Assembly (NCBI GenBank): GCA_036852015.1
Contig: JAANDG010000616.1
Coordinates: 21,607-85,606, forward strand
Reading direction: 5' to 3'
Length of the DNA: 64,000 nt
From: Pelodera strongyloides
Taxonomy: Eukaryota; Nematoda; Chromadorea; Rhabditida; Rhabditidae
Below the pieces are notes generated by a model. It saw nothing but the letters and a program-made list of their open reading frames with translations. It was not told the DNA's origin and made no database searches. Positions 46,190-56,746 of the stretch are shown here, piece by piece. Position numbers and translations under genes: made by a program. The stretch's first letter is position 1, and every line of letters starts with the position of its first letter.

Positions 46190-47244
46190 ACCAGTCGGCT
46201 ACCGCCGCCTGAGGCGTCTTTCCAATATTCGCTGATGGTCGCTATGTTTCACTGGGCTATATCTATAAGTAGAAGCAACTATTTCTCGCAAGAATAGTTA
46301 CCTGGGGATAGAACTTAGTTTTGGTTCGCCCATTTTAGGACGATGACTATATTCCTCCTAAATTGCCTGTAAATCGTTGGGCTAATATAGCGTCCAAAAA
46401 ATTTCCGAAACCGAAAAGCAGCGGAATAAGCGCGTGGCTGATACGCCGCAATGTTTCGCTGGGATATATAAGTTATAAGCAAACATTTACACAAAGGAAA
46501 TGGTTTTCATGTTTGTTATTTTTCCTTTTGAAACCTACACCGATATCAAACACGGGGATAGATCTTAGTTTCTGTTGACTGTATTCCTCCTAAATTGTCT
46601 GCAACTTGTTCTACTCTAGGACCGAAAAAAATGCCGAAGCCTACTAAAAGCAGCTTAATATCGCGTGGCTGATACGCCGCAATGTTTCGCTGGGCTATAT
46701 AAGTTAGGAAGAAACATTTGTCTGCAAAGAGACTCCAGTGTCTCATTTTTCCTTTTGAAACCCATACCAATATTAAACACGGGTTAGAACTTAGTTTCTG
46801 TTGACTATATTACTCCTAAATTGTCTGCAACTTGCTGGACTCTATAATATCGAAAAATTCCAAATCCTAAAAGCAGCTTAATATCGCGTGGCTGATACGC
46901 CGCAATGTTTCGCTGGGCTATATAAGTTAGAAGCAAACATTTGTCCGAAGGAAATAGTTTCACTTTTGTTATTTTCCTTTTGAAACCTACATCAATATCA
47001 AACACGGGGGTAGAACTTAGTTTCTGTTGACTATATTTCTCCTAAATTGTCTGCAACTTGCTGGTCTCTATAAGTCTAAAATTGCCAAAGCCTAAAAGCA
47101 GCGGAATAAGTGACCGCTATGTATTTTACTTTTTGAAACCTATACGAATGTTAAACATGGGATCGAACATAGTTTTAGTGTGCCCTTTATATAACTGGTG
47201 AACGTATTCCTCCTAAACTGTCTGCAAATCGTTAGACTCTATAA

Positions 47245-47288
<44 letters not shown>
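46190..47288. repeat. tandem array with TATA-like motifs ending in poly(A)
   Basis: Four or more imperfect units of about 230-265 bp. Each contains a GTGGCTGATACGCCGCAATG-like block, then TTTCGCTGGGCTATATAAG, AAGCAAACATTTG and CCTAAATTGTCTGCAA. The array ends at about 47230 and runs into A42 (about 47247-47288). The poly(A) suggests that RNA-mediated insertion contributed. Confidence 0.8.
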
Positions 47289-47291
<3 letters not shown>

Positions 47292-47926
47292 TCACAGATC
47301 TTTTCCTTAACTGTATTAAACGAAAGAATGTCGTCGAACGTTACAGGTGATACGTGTATTATCCATACTAAAGCAAAAACTACGCGAAATTAAGAAATTC
47401 TGTTGAATTTTCTTTCGTTCGACCGAAACATCGCTCAAGATTGGACGCTCGTTTCATGGGAAATAAGGGAAATGTGCAGAGAATTACTCAATGCTTTGTT
47501 GCAAAATATGTCGACTAAATCTTTGTAAAATGAGTAAATGAAAAATTAGACTACGAAGTGATTACAAAAAAAGTATTTCATAAAAAGTTGTCAAGAATTG
47601 TGATTTGGTAGTTCTTTGAGTTGTGAGTGTTCTTTGTTTCCTAAAATGAGCTGCGCGCCACCGCGCCCGAACGATACACCACACATATTCCACATAGGCA
47701 GCCTTTTTTGGACGTTTGTGAGGGGGGCGCTCGGGAAGTGAGATGGCTCAGTGCACGGGAACGTGAACTACTGAACCAATCCTACAACCTGAGCGTAACG
47801 CACATCATCCAAACGTACACTCAAACAAACGCACAAACAAACAAACAAAGCTCCCAACTTTATATAATAAGATACTCATTAAAAGAGCGCAACGGCGTGA
47901 GGAAGAGGTTTTCATGTCGTTTAAGC

Positions 47927-48136
47927 ATATTTGAACATTGAATATCTTATTATATAAAGGAGAAGAGTTTGTCACGGGTTTGTTTTTATGTGCACAACGA
48001 AATCCCTTCATAAAGAAAATTCTTCGATCGAAAGAGAATACAAAATCTTGGTCGCTGGCGAGATTCGAACCCACAGCAGCACACAACCTCTCGATTCACA
48101 GTCCGACGCTCTACCGGTTGAGCTATGCTAGCTTTT
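47927..48136 (-). mobile_element. tRNA-derived SINE, copy 1
   Basis: On the minus strand a tRNA-like head (A-box TAGCTCAACCGGTAGAGCG, B-box GGGTTCGAATC) is followed by a tail of about 130 bp containing CTCCTTTATATAATAAGATA. The head resembles tRNA-His by its GTG loop, but the anticodon stem is poorly paired. It shares head and tail with the copy at 48328-48611. Confidence 0.7.
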
Positions 48137-48327
48137 ATAGGGGTAGCAATATGCTCTACATAAGCACCGTCAATGGCAAATTTGCATGGTAGCATTAGTC
48201 GAGTGGAGATCCAAACTGATTATTATACGTTTCCACAATCAGCGACGTGTGAATGTAAGTGGCACGGAAGAGAAAGAGACGAGAGTTAACTTTTTACATT
48301 GTAGCAATTCTTTTTTCAAATAGGGAA

Positions 48328-48611
48328 ACAATCGGCCGAAGGCCGATTCCTCCAGTCGGAGAAGAGCCCGTAGGGCTCTTCGAACGGCTGGTAAAGCATA
48401 TTTGAACCTTGAATATCTTATTATATAAAGGAGAAGAGTTTACTTTTTTGTTTGTGTGAACATAACGAAATCCTTTCATAAAGAAAATTTTCTATTCACA
48501 ATCGAAAGAGAACATACAAAATCTTTGCCGCTGGCGGGATTCGAACCCACAGCAGCACACAATCTCTCGATTAACAGTCCAACGCTCTACCTGTTGAGCT
48601 ATGCTAGCTTA
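48328..48611 (-). mobile_element. tRNA-derived SINE, copy 2, with hairpin end
   Basis: Same head and tail as 47927-48136, extended by two hairpins: GAAGAGCCC-TAC-GGGCTCTTC and AATCGGC-CTTCG-GCCGATT, the latter with a UUCG-type loop. A third, headless fragment with the same hairpins lies at 48757-48880. Confidence 0.7.
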
Positions 48612-48756
48612 TAAGTGGAGGTATTACAGGAGATATTATAGGAGAAGAGAAGTGCGATAGCAAATTTGCATGATTTGCAAAAACGCTGAAGTCCAGAACC
48701 AAATTATACGTTTCCACATAAACGTAAATGAATTTTTTGTTTGAACAGTGTGTAAC

Positions 48757-48880
48757 AATCGGCCGAAGGCCGATTCCTCCAGTCGGAGAAGAGCCCGTAG
48801 GGCTCTTCGAACGGCTGGTAAAGCATATTTGAACCTTGAATATAAAGCATATTTGAACCTTGAATACTTGAATAAAAGAA
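48757..48880 (-). mobile_element. SINE 3' fragment, copy 3
   Basis: Only the hairpin pair and the GCATATTTGAACCTTGAATA tail (twice) remain. It matches 48328-48420. Confidence 0.65.
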
Positions 48881-50382
48881 TACTCTATTCATGCTAGAAA
48901 AAAAAAGTAAAACGGCTTATCATTTTCGTTCCTGCATTTTTGTCGAAAGCACGGCATTCGCTATCCCGTGGTATACGGTATACGTAGGTTATTTCCCTAA
49001 ATTCAAACTTGAAACACATATCAGTAAGTAATAGAATAGAGCAACAAAACAAACATGCGCTGACCAATAGAAAAGTTATCATTATTTTACCGTTAATTGT
49101 GCTATGTTTAATATTGGTTTGTGGAGATACACTTAGTTATAATCGACAAAATCAGGTGTAAGGTATGAACAAATTCCGCAAACAAATATTAACCATAGTG
49201 TAATTAACAACAACCAATAGCTGGATATCACAGTTATAATCAACTTAATTGAATGTGCAACAATAAAGCGATGAAAGAAATAACTCCACAATGAAAAATA
49301 AAGACAATTATAAACATAAATAAGTTAATTTCGAACGGCCGCTTGTGAGAAGGGGGACAAGTCTCGTTTGGCTGCGTAGAAACGATCAATACACGGACAC
49401 TTCCCTGTGTAACTTTAGTATAACGTGTCTTTTGGTTCGCCTACACCAGGCCTACACCAGGCGCACCTCAGGCCCACGAGCCGCCCAACTTTTCGTGGGG
49501 CCTGGTGTAGGCGAGGTGTAGGCGGCCCACCCTTTTCGGGCCCAGTGTAGGCCGCGCACCGGCCAAGTTTCCTCAGTGACTAGTGGTCCTCCACTACAAT
49601 ACTGTTTTCAAAAATGACAACGGGCGCCCAAAGGACAAACAGATGTATGAGTGATTTTCGATTCGTATAGCGTTATGTTAGCAGTAGAAGAGCGAAGGGA
49701 TTTCGACCGCAGACCGCAGGACCGCGTTTTATACCCTCCCCAACCTACACGTATATAATCGATACCTATCGAGATGAGAGAATTAAAACAACTAAATAAC
49801 ATACTAAAGAAGTACGCACAATTACGCAAACCTAAATATTATACTCAGTCGCGATGTATAGTTTCATATTTACACTTTTGCATACAGTATATAGCCAAGC
49901 AGAAAGACCAACGAAGAAAACCTCACGCTGTAGCAAGAGATAGGACTGGATGAAGTGATCGATAAACATCCGATTGTGAGTCGTAGAATTGGGCGGAGTC
50001 TCAAGTCGAGGTCAAAGGGACTTGATTCAAATGGTATGGGAACAACATCTGCGTAGCCTGAGGCTAACCTTTGCCGGAGAGACAGGGGTGTGATGTACCA
50101 TGCCATGCGATATGCAAAAAAACTGAAGCAAAATCTACTTTACAACGTCTGTATTAAACATTATTGCACAACAGCCGTTATGGAAAAGTCATGAGAGACA
50201 TTTTAAAAAGATACAGACTGCTTGCATAAAATAGGATAAGAAAATAGAATAATAAGGGAGACAACACGATAATTTAAAAAAATTAGGAGGAATTGAGCGT
50301 TGTATGTATAGTATAGACAAATAAGATAAGACTAAATAACGCATATAAAAACCATTGCGCTTTGTCTCAAAAATAACCATTA
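48881..50382. other. AT-rich spacer
   Basis: No gene seen. It contains a GTAGGC-family repeat at 49438-49568 and a flanking GGCGCCCAAAGGACAAAC block near 49624, also found near 44622 and so probably part of the same mobile repeat. Confidence 0.5.
49438..49568. repeat. GTAGGC-rich interspersed repeat
   Basis: Contains CCTACACCAGGCCTACACCA and GGTGTAGGCGAGGTGTAGGC. The shared flank GGCGCCCAAAGGACAAAC follows at about 49624. Confidence 0.75.
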
Positions 50383-51786
50383 TTGCACTTTTTTTTTACC
50401 GATTTTGAAATACCTAATACGAAGAAACAATTCATAATCACCTGCGTTGACAAAGCATCCGCTAACTTTTGCTTCACATGTCCTCTTCTCTATTCCAACT
50501 ATCTTTATAATGAACTAGGCATAATTTCATCAGCTAATAACTCAGACGTGGTCGATATAAAGGGTAACGACACATACTTGCCATATGTTACTGAAACTCC
50601 AAATGATATTATTTCACGCCATATGTTATTCTCTAATGTGTTTAGAGTAACTTGCCTCGAAATAGATAGAAAACTTCCTAATATTTACGGAGTACCCAAG
50701 TTACATAAAAAGACAGCAAAAATGCGGTTTATCACTGCTTCTAAACACAGCTCTTTGAAAAATCTTTCCATTCTTTTACAGAAGATTCTCAAACATTTCC
50801 GTAACCACTTTAGAAACTATTGTAATGCTAGCAATAATTGGAATACTAAAAAAGTCAACTTCATCTCTATCGATAATTCCATTACTCTCACTAATTCTAC
50901 GCTAATTCACAAATTTAAAAAGATCAAAGTTATAGACTTTAGCAGTTTGTTTACTAGCCTTCCACACGACTGTATTATATACAATATATTTGCATTAATT
51001 GACCTGTGCTTTAATAACTCTGGTAAAAACCTCATCAATGTAGGCTTCAAAAATACCTATTATACGGACGTTCTCTCCAATAGTTGCTATTCTAGAAATG
51101 AAGTAAAGCACATGACTCAATATATAGTTAAAAATAGTTACCTTACATTTCAAGATATACTATTTCATCAAGTTAAAGGTGTTCCACAGGGAGGAAATGC
51201 CTCTCCCCTACTTGCTGACCTCACACTCTCTATGATTGAATTTAGTTTTTTCAAACAGTCTCTCAACAAATCTCTTAAGTTACCAAATGTCTATACATAG
51301 ATATATGGATGACATAGCTATCTTCTACAATGACGATGCATTAGCTACTCGATTTAACAATATGTACCCTGATACCCTCACTTTGGAAACCTCTAACAGT
51401 AATGACCAGTCAGCTGCTTTCCTCGATCTTTTTCCTTACTAGGTCCATAGATAAGTGGTCCATAAATTTGTATAACAAAACCGATGACTATAGTTTTGAT
51501 GTTATACGCTTTCCCATGTTTGATAGTAACATATGCAACCGTATCAAAATTAATTGTATTCAAGGAGAACTAATTAGAATTCATAGATGTACTTCAATCC
51601 TTTTTAGCTTTAAACTTAAAACACAAGAATTTTAAAAAAAACTTCGAAGTAATGGTTAATGGTTACCCATGCCAAATTATTAAAACAACATTTAAAAAAA
51701 CTTTTCACAAATACCCTATAATAATGCATAAATACGGCACTACATCCAAGTCACTCTGCACCTGGGTTGACAAACAAATGAGCTAA
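50383..51786 (+). pseudogene. broken reverse transcriptase, Penelope-like
   Basis: A 305-codon frame (50383-51300) contains GVPKLHKK, MRFITAS, IDFSSLFTSLPHD and GVPQGGNASPLLADLTLS, the order of RT fingers and palm motifs in Penelope-like elements. The catalytic YMDDIAIFYND follows at 51302 in a different frame after a TAG at 51298. A third segment (51402-51635) and then 51660-51786 continue in further frames. At least two frameshifts make it inactive. No GIY-YIG nuclease or terminal repeat was seen. The sequence is much more AT-rich than the flanks. Another RT class is possible; a non-LTR or LTR element is less likely by motif spelling. Confidence 0.6.
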
Positions 51787-52380
51787 ATCTATGTTTCCTT
51801 TCTTTTTGATAACAATAACACACTACCGTAGTCCAGCCACCGCTGTACATTTACCCTAGCAATGCGGCCAGGTACCCTTTCCACTGATCACTGTTATGCC
51901 GTGCACCCCACTTATTGATCTGCCGACTATATTCCTAGCTCACCGCTGTACTGATAAAGTTGGTAAGTACAAGTTTTAGTTACTTTTTCGGCATACGCAA
52001 AAGGTAAGCATTTATTAAATTTCAGGAAGCTGTTATACCTAGGCAAGGTAAGCGTTTTTTGTTTGTTACTTTTCAGGAGAATGCTGAAGCAGTAAGGTAA
52101 GCGTTTACTACCTTTTCATTTACACTTATGATAATATATATTATAATTTCCTTATTATAAACCATCTTTAATTGCCCTCTCACTCTCTCCTATTTCCTTT
52201 CATACTCTTAAAGCCATGGCCGTCGCACTGACGAGACCCCACCATGGTAAAACTCCTCGTATGCGACTGGGGTCGAAACGTGGTCCCATATTTCTAATAT
52301 GGCCATATTACTTCTCTTTTTATGTTTATTGCACTAGTATATATGCATTATAGTTTTCCTTTTATTTGTTAGTCTTTATA

Positions 52381-53215
52381 CAGTGCGCGTCATAAGTATC
52401 CGGGCACCCCCAAATCTAGTACTAAAAAGCACTTTTTGGGAAAATCAACCATCCTACCAAATCGGGGATGGCCAAAAACCTAGTGACAAAAAAATTCAGC
52501 AAAAAATCAGAAGTTTCAGGCAAATTAGGGACAATTAGGGTACGAAACCCCAAAAAACGCGCGTCATAAGTATTGAGGCAGGGGCGAAAAAATGTGTTTC
52601 TACAAGGTCTAACGCAACCACTAAAATCAAGAATGCCCTCAAACCAAAACAGGATGATTTTCAACATAAATAGTAATTTTTTCTTTAAATTATATTAATT
52701 TTAATTGTCCCACACTGTAAGTAAAAAAACTGAAATCCAGATTCCGCAAAAACCACCCACATCATCTTGTAGATCTTTTCATGGCGAGAATTTCTGTAAA
52801 AAAATTATAATTTTGGGCGTACTCCGAAGGACGGTACGGCGTCTTGAAGTTAGGCAATTGCGAAGCTTAGTTTAAGGGGTACGCTAGGGATCAAAACAGC
52901 TCATTCGAGCGCACTTCAAGACGCCGTAACTTCCTTCGGAGTACGCCTAAAATTATAATTTTTTTACAGAAATTCTCGCCATGAAAAGATCTACAAGCCC
53001 ATATAAATGGTTTGTGCGAGCTCTGGATTTCATTTTTTGACTTACAATTTGGCGTCATTAAAATTAATATAATTAAATAATTTTTTTATTCTTTTTGCTG
53101 AAAATCATTTTGTTTGGGTTTTTGGCGATGCTTGATTTAGTGGTTGCATTAGATTTCCTCCAAACCTAGTAGAAACACGATTTTTTGGGTGCCCGTATAC
53201 ATATGCGCTGCACTG
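52381..53215. mobile_element. Tc1/mariner-type foldback MITE
   Basis: It is flanked by TA on both sides (52379-52380 and 53216-53217). Terminal inverted repeats run CAGTGCGCGTCATAAGTATC then CGGGCACCC at the left, matched at the right by GGGTGCCCGTATACATATGC then GCTGCACTG. Most of the element is a long inverted repeat; the inner arms (about 52770-52870 and 52905-53005) contain GGCGTACTCCGAAGG-type sequence. No transposase. Confidence 0.82.
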
Positions 53216-53379
53216 TATGTGCGATAGCAGCCGAGCAATTGTCGCGCGATGAAGACAGGTGTACGTTACGTCACAGTTGGTGAAAATACCCGTCGTAGAG
53301 GAGGTGTGGCCAATATCAATGTGCGTTCATGACAATTTTGGAGACGGACCCTTTCAATAATGATAATATTGCAAGTAGT

Positions 53380-53473
53380 AGTATAACGGTCGTCGCTAAC
53401 CGGTCAATTCACCCTTTTTTCCAAAATTGACACAAATAGGAGTTTTTTTCTGACAAAAATGGTCATTTTTCAA
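53380..53473 (+). repeat. left terminal inverted repeat of Maverick-like element
   Basis: Starts AGTATAACGGTCGTCGCTAA and contains GACACAAATAGGAG. It matches 61421-61514 in reverse complement except for one- or two-base indels in homopolymer runs and at the inner end. Confidence 0.92.
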
Positions 53474-53514
53474 CAGAAATTAAAGGACAACCACAAATTT
53501 TACAAAGTACTCCA

Positions 53515-54210
53515 TTGAAGCAAATCCAATCAACACCTAAAAGTAATTCACCATCAATCAAAGTTTCCAACTTAATTGCTACTTACTTACAAGATCCTAG
53601 AGATAAAAGTAATGCAGGATATTCAATAAGGTATAACAATGATAATAAAGGGTATTCTATTGGAAATAAAGAAATAATATTTGATGATAATACGATGGAG
53701 ATCAATAATTCTGTTTACATTGCAACGAATGGTCTAATGGAATTATTAACGAAGAAATCTCCAGATCTCAAAAAAATTAAGAATGATGATACTCAAAATT
53801 ATCGAGAAATCTTACTTTGTTCAGATGCACTGTATCAAAAATTTGATAAAAGTAGTAAAAGATATAATGCTGATGCTAGTGATAAATGGAAATTCATTAA
53901 AGAGAATTTTTTTACTTCTAGAACTCAAAGTTCTCAAGGATCTGCAAGACATTCACCTACTGAAGGAACTCAAGGTAGTAGTATTGTCACTGAATTCTTA
54001 CCAAATTCGAAATCGAATTCTAGAGAAATTAATTTCTTACCATCCGATCTTAATGGTCTCATTGATACTTTGAAACTTTCAATAGGATCATACCAGGCAG
54101 GCAATAATGGAGAATATAACAAAATCCATGCAATTTTAGATGAGTTACTTCGTCAGAAGAAGATAAAAAAGAAAGATTTGCCTCGTATTTATATGAATAT
54201 CGGCTTATAA
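53515..54210 (+). CDS. DUF8207-like Maverick-associated protein
   Basis: A single-exon 231-residue frame starts 42 bp inside the left inverted repeat. Residues 35-130 (AGYSIRYNNDNKGYSIGNK, VYIATNGLMELLTKKSPDL, SDKWKFIKENF) follow the pattern I know as DUF8207. In many invertebrate Maverick/adintovirus proteins this is GIR-x-IG-x-Y-x-GT-x-GLWELL-x-P-x-KW. The C-terminal INFLPSDLNGLIDTLKLSI and AGNNGEYNKIHAILDELL match the LPSDP helical module that usually ends these proteins. RHSPTE at 145-150 recurs in two neighbours. Role unknown. The frame is intact despite the decayed element. An ATG at 53515 is the only plausible start. Confidence 0.78.
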   Translation: MKQIQSTPKSNSPSIKVSNLIATYLQDPRDKSNAGYSIRYNNDNKGYSIGNKEIIFDDNTMEINNSVYIATNGLMELLTKKSPDLKKIKNDDTQNYREILLCSDALYQKFDKSSKRYNADASDKWKFIKENFFTSRTQSSQGSARHSPTEGTQGSSIVTEFLPNSKSNSREINFLPSDLNGLIDTLKLSIGSYQAGNNGEYNKIHAILDELLRQKKIKKKDLPRIYMNIGL

Positions 54211-54254
54211 GTCTCACTCTGAAATAATCTAAAAATACTTTAGTCGAATTGTAA

Positions 54255-54512
54255 TTATGATAATCTTGGTTTCTGGAGTATAGTATTTTCTGAACCTTTA
54301 CCCTTTTTTACATAAGCTCTGGAAACATTTGGAAAATCTTCTGATACACCAATTCTTTTGAATTTATCACCTAGTTCTTTATCTAGTTCAATGTCGTTAA
54401 AGGGAATGTCAAGCCGGTTTTTCATGTTGGGCTCAAAAAAAAGCTTATGTTTTGAAGGTGAGGAAAGTGAAAATAAAAATAAACAAAAACTTTCATATAA
54501 GAAGAAAAACAA
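54255..54512 (-). CDS. small unknown ORF in Maverick-like element
   Basis: An 85-codon frame. The part after the internal Met at codon 30 (MKNRLDIPFNDIELDKELGD then FKRIGVSEDFPNVSRAYVKK) has coding-like composition and ends just downstream of the convergent DUF8207 gene. The first 29 codons are Phe/Leu-rich and may be noncoding. Possibly the C-terminal remnant of an element gene. Not recognised. Confidence 0.35.
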   Translation of the reverse strand: MFFFLYESFCLFLFSLSSPSKHKLFFEPNMKNRLDIPFNDIELDKELGDKFKRIGVSEDFPNVSRAYVKKGKGSENTILQKPRLS

Positions 54513-54677
54513 TTTCAGTATGGGATTCGAGTCGTGCGGACAAAGCTAAGCCAAATCTTTGTCCACGGGACGTTTGAATTTACGAGGCTGTTAGACAGCA
54601 AAGAAAAAGAGGAGGGCGCGAGAGAAATTTTTTTAAGTCAGCAAAGAAAAAGGAGAGCGCGAGAGAAATTGTGTAAA

Positions 54678-55244
54678 CTACGGTAGTTGTGACAGCGTGT
54701 TATAGAATATCTGTGAATCAGGCTTGACATTCGCTTTAAGGAAATTTAAACATTCCTGGTTTGTCAATGTTTTCTTATTCTTCAAAGTGAGAGATAAGTC
54801 AATTGAAGGTACTTCTACTATTTGTTCCTTTTGTTTCTCATTATACTTCTTCAAGATTTCATTGTGTTCATCTCTTTCTTTTTGAAATGCTTTTTCTACT
54901 TCCTTGAGCATCATAGATTTCTTTTTATTGGAAATTCCTAGACAATTGATAATTATACTCTTACACTCACTTTTGCATTCCGATGTTAAATGTTTAGTAA
55001 AAGCATATTTATAACTGCATTTGTCACTTTGAGATAACTTCGATTCATCAATGCTTGCAATCATTTTTTCTAATGCATCCAAATAATTTTGAGCTGTTTC
55101 TTTAGTATATTCATTTTTAGTATACTCCAGAATTTCTGAAAAATCTAGATCTTTTGTTCCATCAATCTTTTGAATGTCATTTACAAAGGTTTGTAATTTT
55201 AATTGACTGCAATTCACAGGTGAATCTTTAGGGGATCTTTCCAT
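54678..55244 (-). CDS. unknown 188-residue protein in Maverick-like element
   Basis: A single-exon frame rich in Lys and Glu, probably largely helical. The N-terminus MERSPKDSPVNCSQLK carries two Ser-Pro sites. Residues 108-144 (KKKSMMLKEVEKAFQKERD and NEILKKYNEKQKEQ) could form a coiled coil. I see no known domain. It is divergently transcribed from the 55476 gene, sharing about 230 bp of AT-rich upstream sequence with several TCCATTATAATC repeats. Confidence 0.6.
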   Translation of the reverse strand: MERSPKDSPVNCSQLKLQTFVNDIQKIDGTKDLDFSEILEYTKNEYTKETAQNYLDALEKMIASIDESKLSQSDKCSYKYAFTKHLTSECKSECKSIIINCLGISNKKKSMMLKEVEKAFQKERDEHNEILKKYNEKQKEQIVEVPSIDLSLTLKNKKTLTNQECLNFLKANVKPDSQIFYNTLSQLP

Positions 55245-55475
55245 TTATATATTCAAAATTTTTTCTTGATTTTTATACGAACTAAAGTTTTTAGGATTCT
55301 CTGAATCTTATGCATCTCAATCAATTATAATCCATTAGTATCCATTATAATCTATTAGTATTCATTATAATCCAAAAGTATTGATGAGTATTCATTATAA
55401 TCTATTGATAATTTTTTTAATGATATAAATAAATCAAAGATTTACTTTTTTGCTACACAAAGATATAAATTAAAA

Positions 55476-55934
55476 ATGAGTAATAGAAAATTATATGATG
55501 CCTGGATTGATTACAAAAACAAAAATGTTTACATCAAGAAAACAAAATTCTGCAGAGAAATTGGTTGTAGTGTAGATTATTTAAATAAAAATATTAGAAA
55601 ATTCACAAGTACTTCAGAAGGAAGCTTTGCTAACGCTGAATCCGAAGGATCTGTAAGACATTCACCTGGTGAAGGAAATCTTAGAAATTTTGAAACTCCA
55701 GAAAGTTATAAAAACAGGGATACTCAAGGTAGATTCCAGTTGCATTCTAATCAGAGCAACCAAAAGGAGTATGATGATTTCGAATCAAAGATTTCTAAAT
55801 CTGGAGGATTGGTAGAATCAAAGACCTCTGGAAATCCTAAATCTATAGGATTGATAGACATTTCTAAAATAACTAAAAAAAGAACACCAGAAGAACAAAT
55901 AGCTTACATTCAAAAAAGTATTCAAAAATCATAG
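55476..55934 (+). CDS. unknown 152-residue protein in Maverick-like element
   Basis: A single-exon frame. Residues 1-40 (KLYDAWIDYKNKNVYIKKTK then FCREIGCSVDYLNKNI) could be a small helix-turn-helix-like domain. A Ser/Gly-rich middle contains SEGSVRHSPGEGNLR, close to GSARHSPTEGTQG in the 53515 protein. The C-terminus is KRTPEEQIAYIQKSIQ. Not recognised. A divergent partner lies upstream at 55244. Confidence 0.6.
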   Translation: MSNRKLYDAWIDYKNKNVYIKKTKFCREIGCSVDYLNKNIRKFTSTSEGSFANAESEGSVRHSPGEGNLRNFETPESYKNRDTQGRFQLHSNQSNQKEYDDFESKISKSGGLVESKTSGNPKSIGLIDISKITKKRTPEEQIAYIQKSIQKS

Positions 55935-56041
55935 AATTTCTCGAATTCTTCAGAATAAGTCAGAATTGAAAATTTCAAGGATTTCTTTTAGAAAAGATGG
56001 TCAAAATTGAAATAAGGTGTAAGCAGCGAAAGCAAAGCTTC

Positions 56042-56366
56042 CTAGAAGATGAAAAAATATTTCAGACATTTTCTAAACCTTCCATCATCAAGATCACTAG
56101 ATTTATCAATTGTTAAAAAGTTGTACTTCGTAGACCAAACTTCTCTTGTAAATTCAAGAAATTCTTCCTTTTTTATTTCACTACAATGATCACGATAAAT
56201 ATAATCTAAATTCAATTTATCTTGTGGAAATACTATGAAGAAGTTAGCATTTTCTCTAATTATATTCTTTGGTAGCTTAATATAATTTTGAGATATATAA
56301 AAACAATCTACCCCTGAGTGTCTACCTCTAGTATAATATTGTTCTATCTTATTTTGTTTTTCTCAG
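56042..56366 (-). pseudogene. Maverick packaging-ATPase C-terminal fragment
   Basis: On the minus strand a frame reads QYYTRGRHSGVDCFYISQNY, then KLPKNIIRENANFFIVF, then IYRDHCSEIKKEEFLEF, ending TAG at 56042. This matches the C-terminal half of the FtsK/HerA (A32-like) genome-packaging ATPase of Mavericks and adintoviruses (GRHxGIDCFYLxQxYxKxPxxxIRxNAN). The Walker A and B region is absent. A frameshift in an A run lies near 56356, and similarity ends at about 56366, where a plus-strand fragment begins. Nonfunctional. Confidence 0.75.
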
Positions 56367-56493
56367 AATAGACTTACCAGTTCTTCACTTTTACACTTTC
56401 TATGGAGAAGTAGAGATTCTTGACACAAAAAGCATTCCCATCTTAGAAGAAAATATTGAACTTTGCTTGAAAAACATCTTCAAAATGAAATAA
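56362..56493 (+). pseudogene. C-terminal fragment of an unknown element gene
   Basis: An open frame without a start reads LPVLHFYTFYGEVEILDTK, then SIPILEENIELCLKNIFKMK and TAA at 56491. It abuts the opposite-strand ATPase fragment head to head, which suggests that the 5' parts of both genes were lost in one deletion. Product unknown. Confidence 0.4.
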
Positions 56494-56746
56494 CAACAAA
56501 AAAACTGAAGAAATTCTGCGACGTAAATCGTTCTCAAATGATACACTTTGTTCTTTCATACCTGTTTGCCAGCACCTTCGAGAAGTTTCGAGATCTTACA
56601 GATTGACCACTCTCTCTTTTTCCTTCACTTCTCTCAATATTTGTGACACCTTCACTCTGACAATTTCTCTTTCTCTTTGTGTGACCTTCTTTTCTCTTCC
56701 TCACTGTGACCGAGCACAGTCACATATTTGCCCCACTTGTACTACG

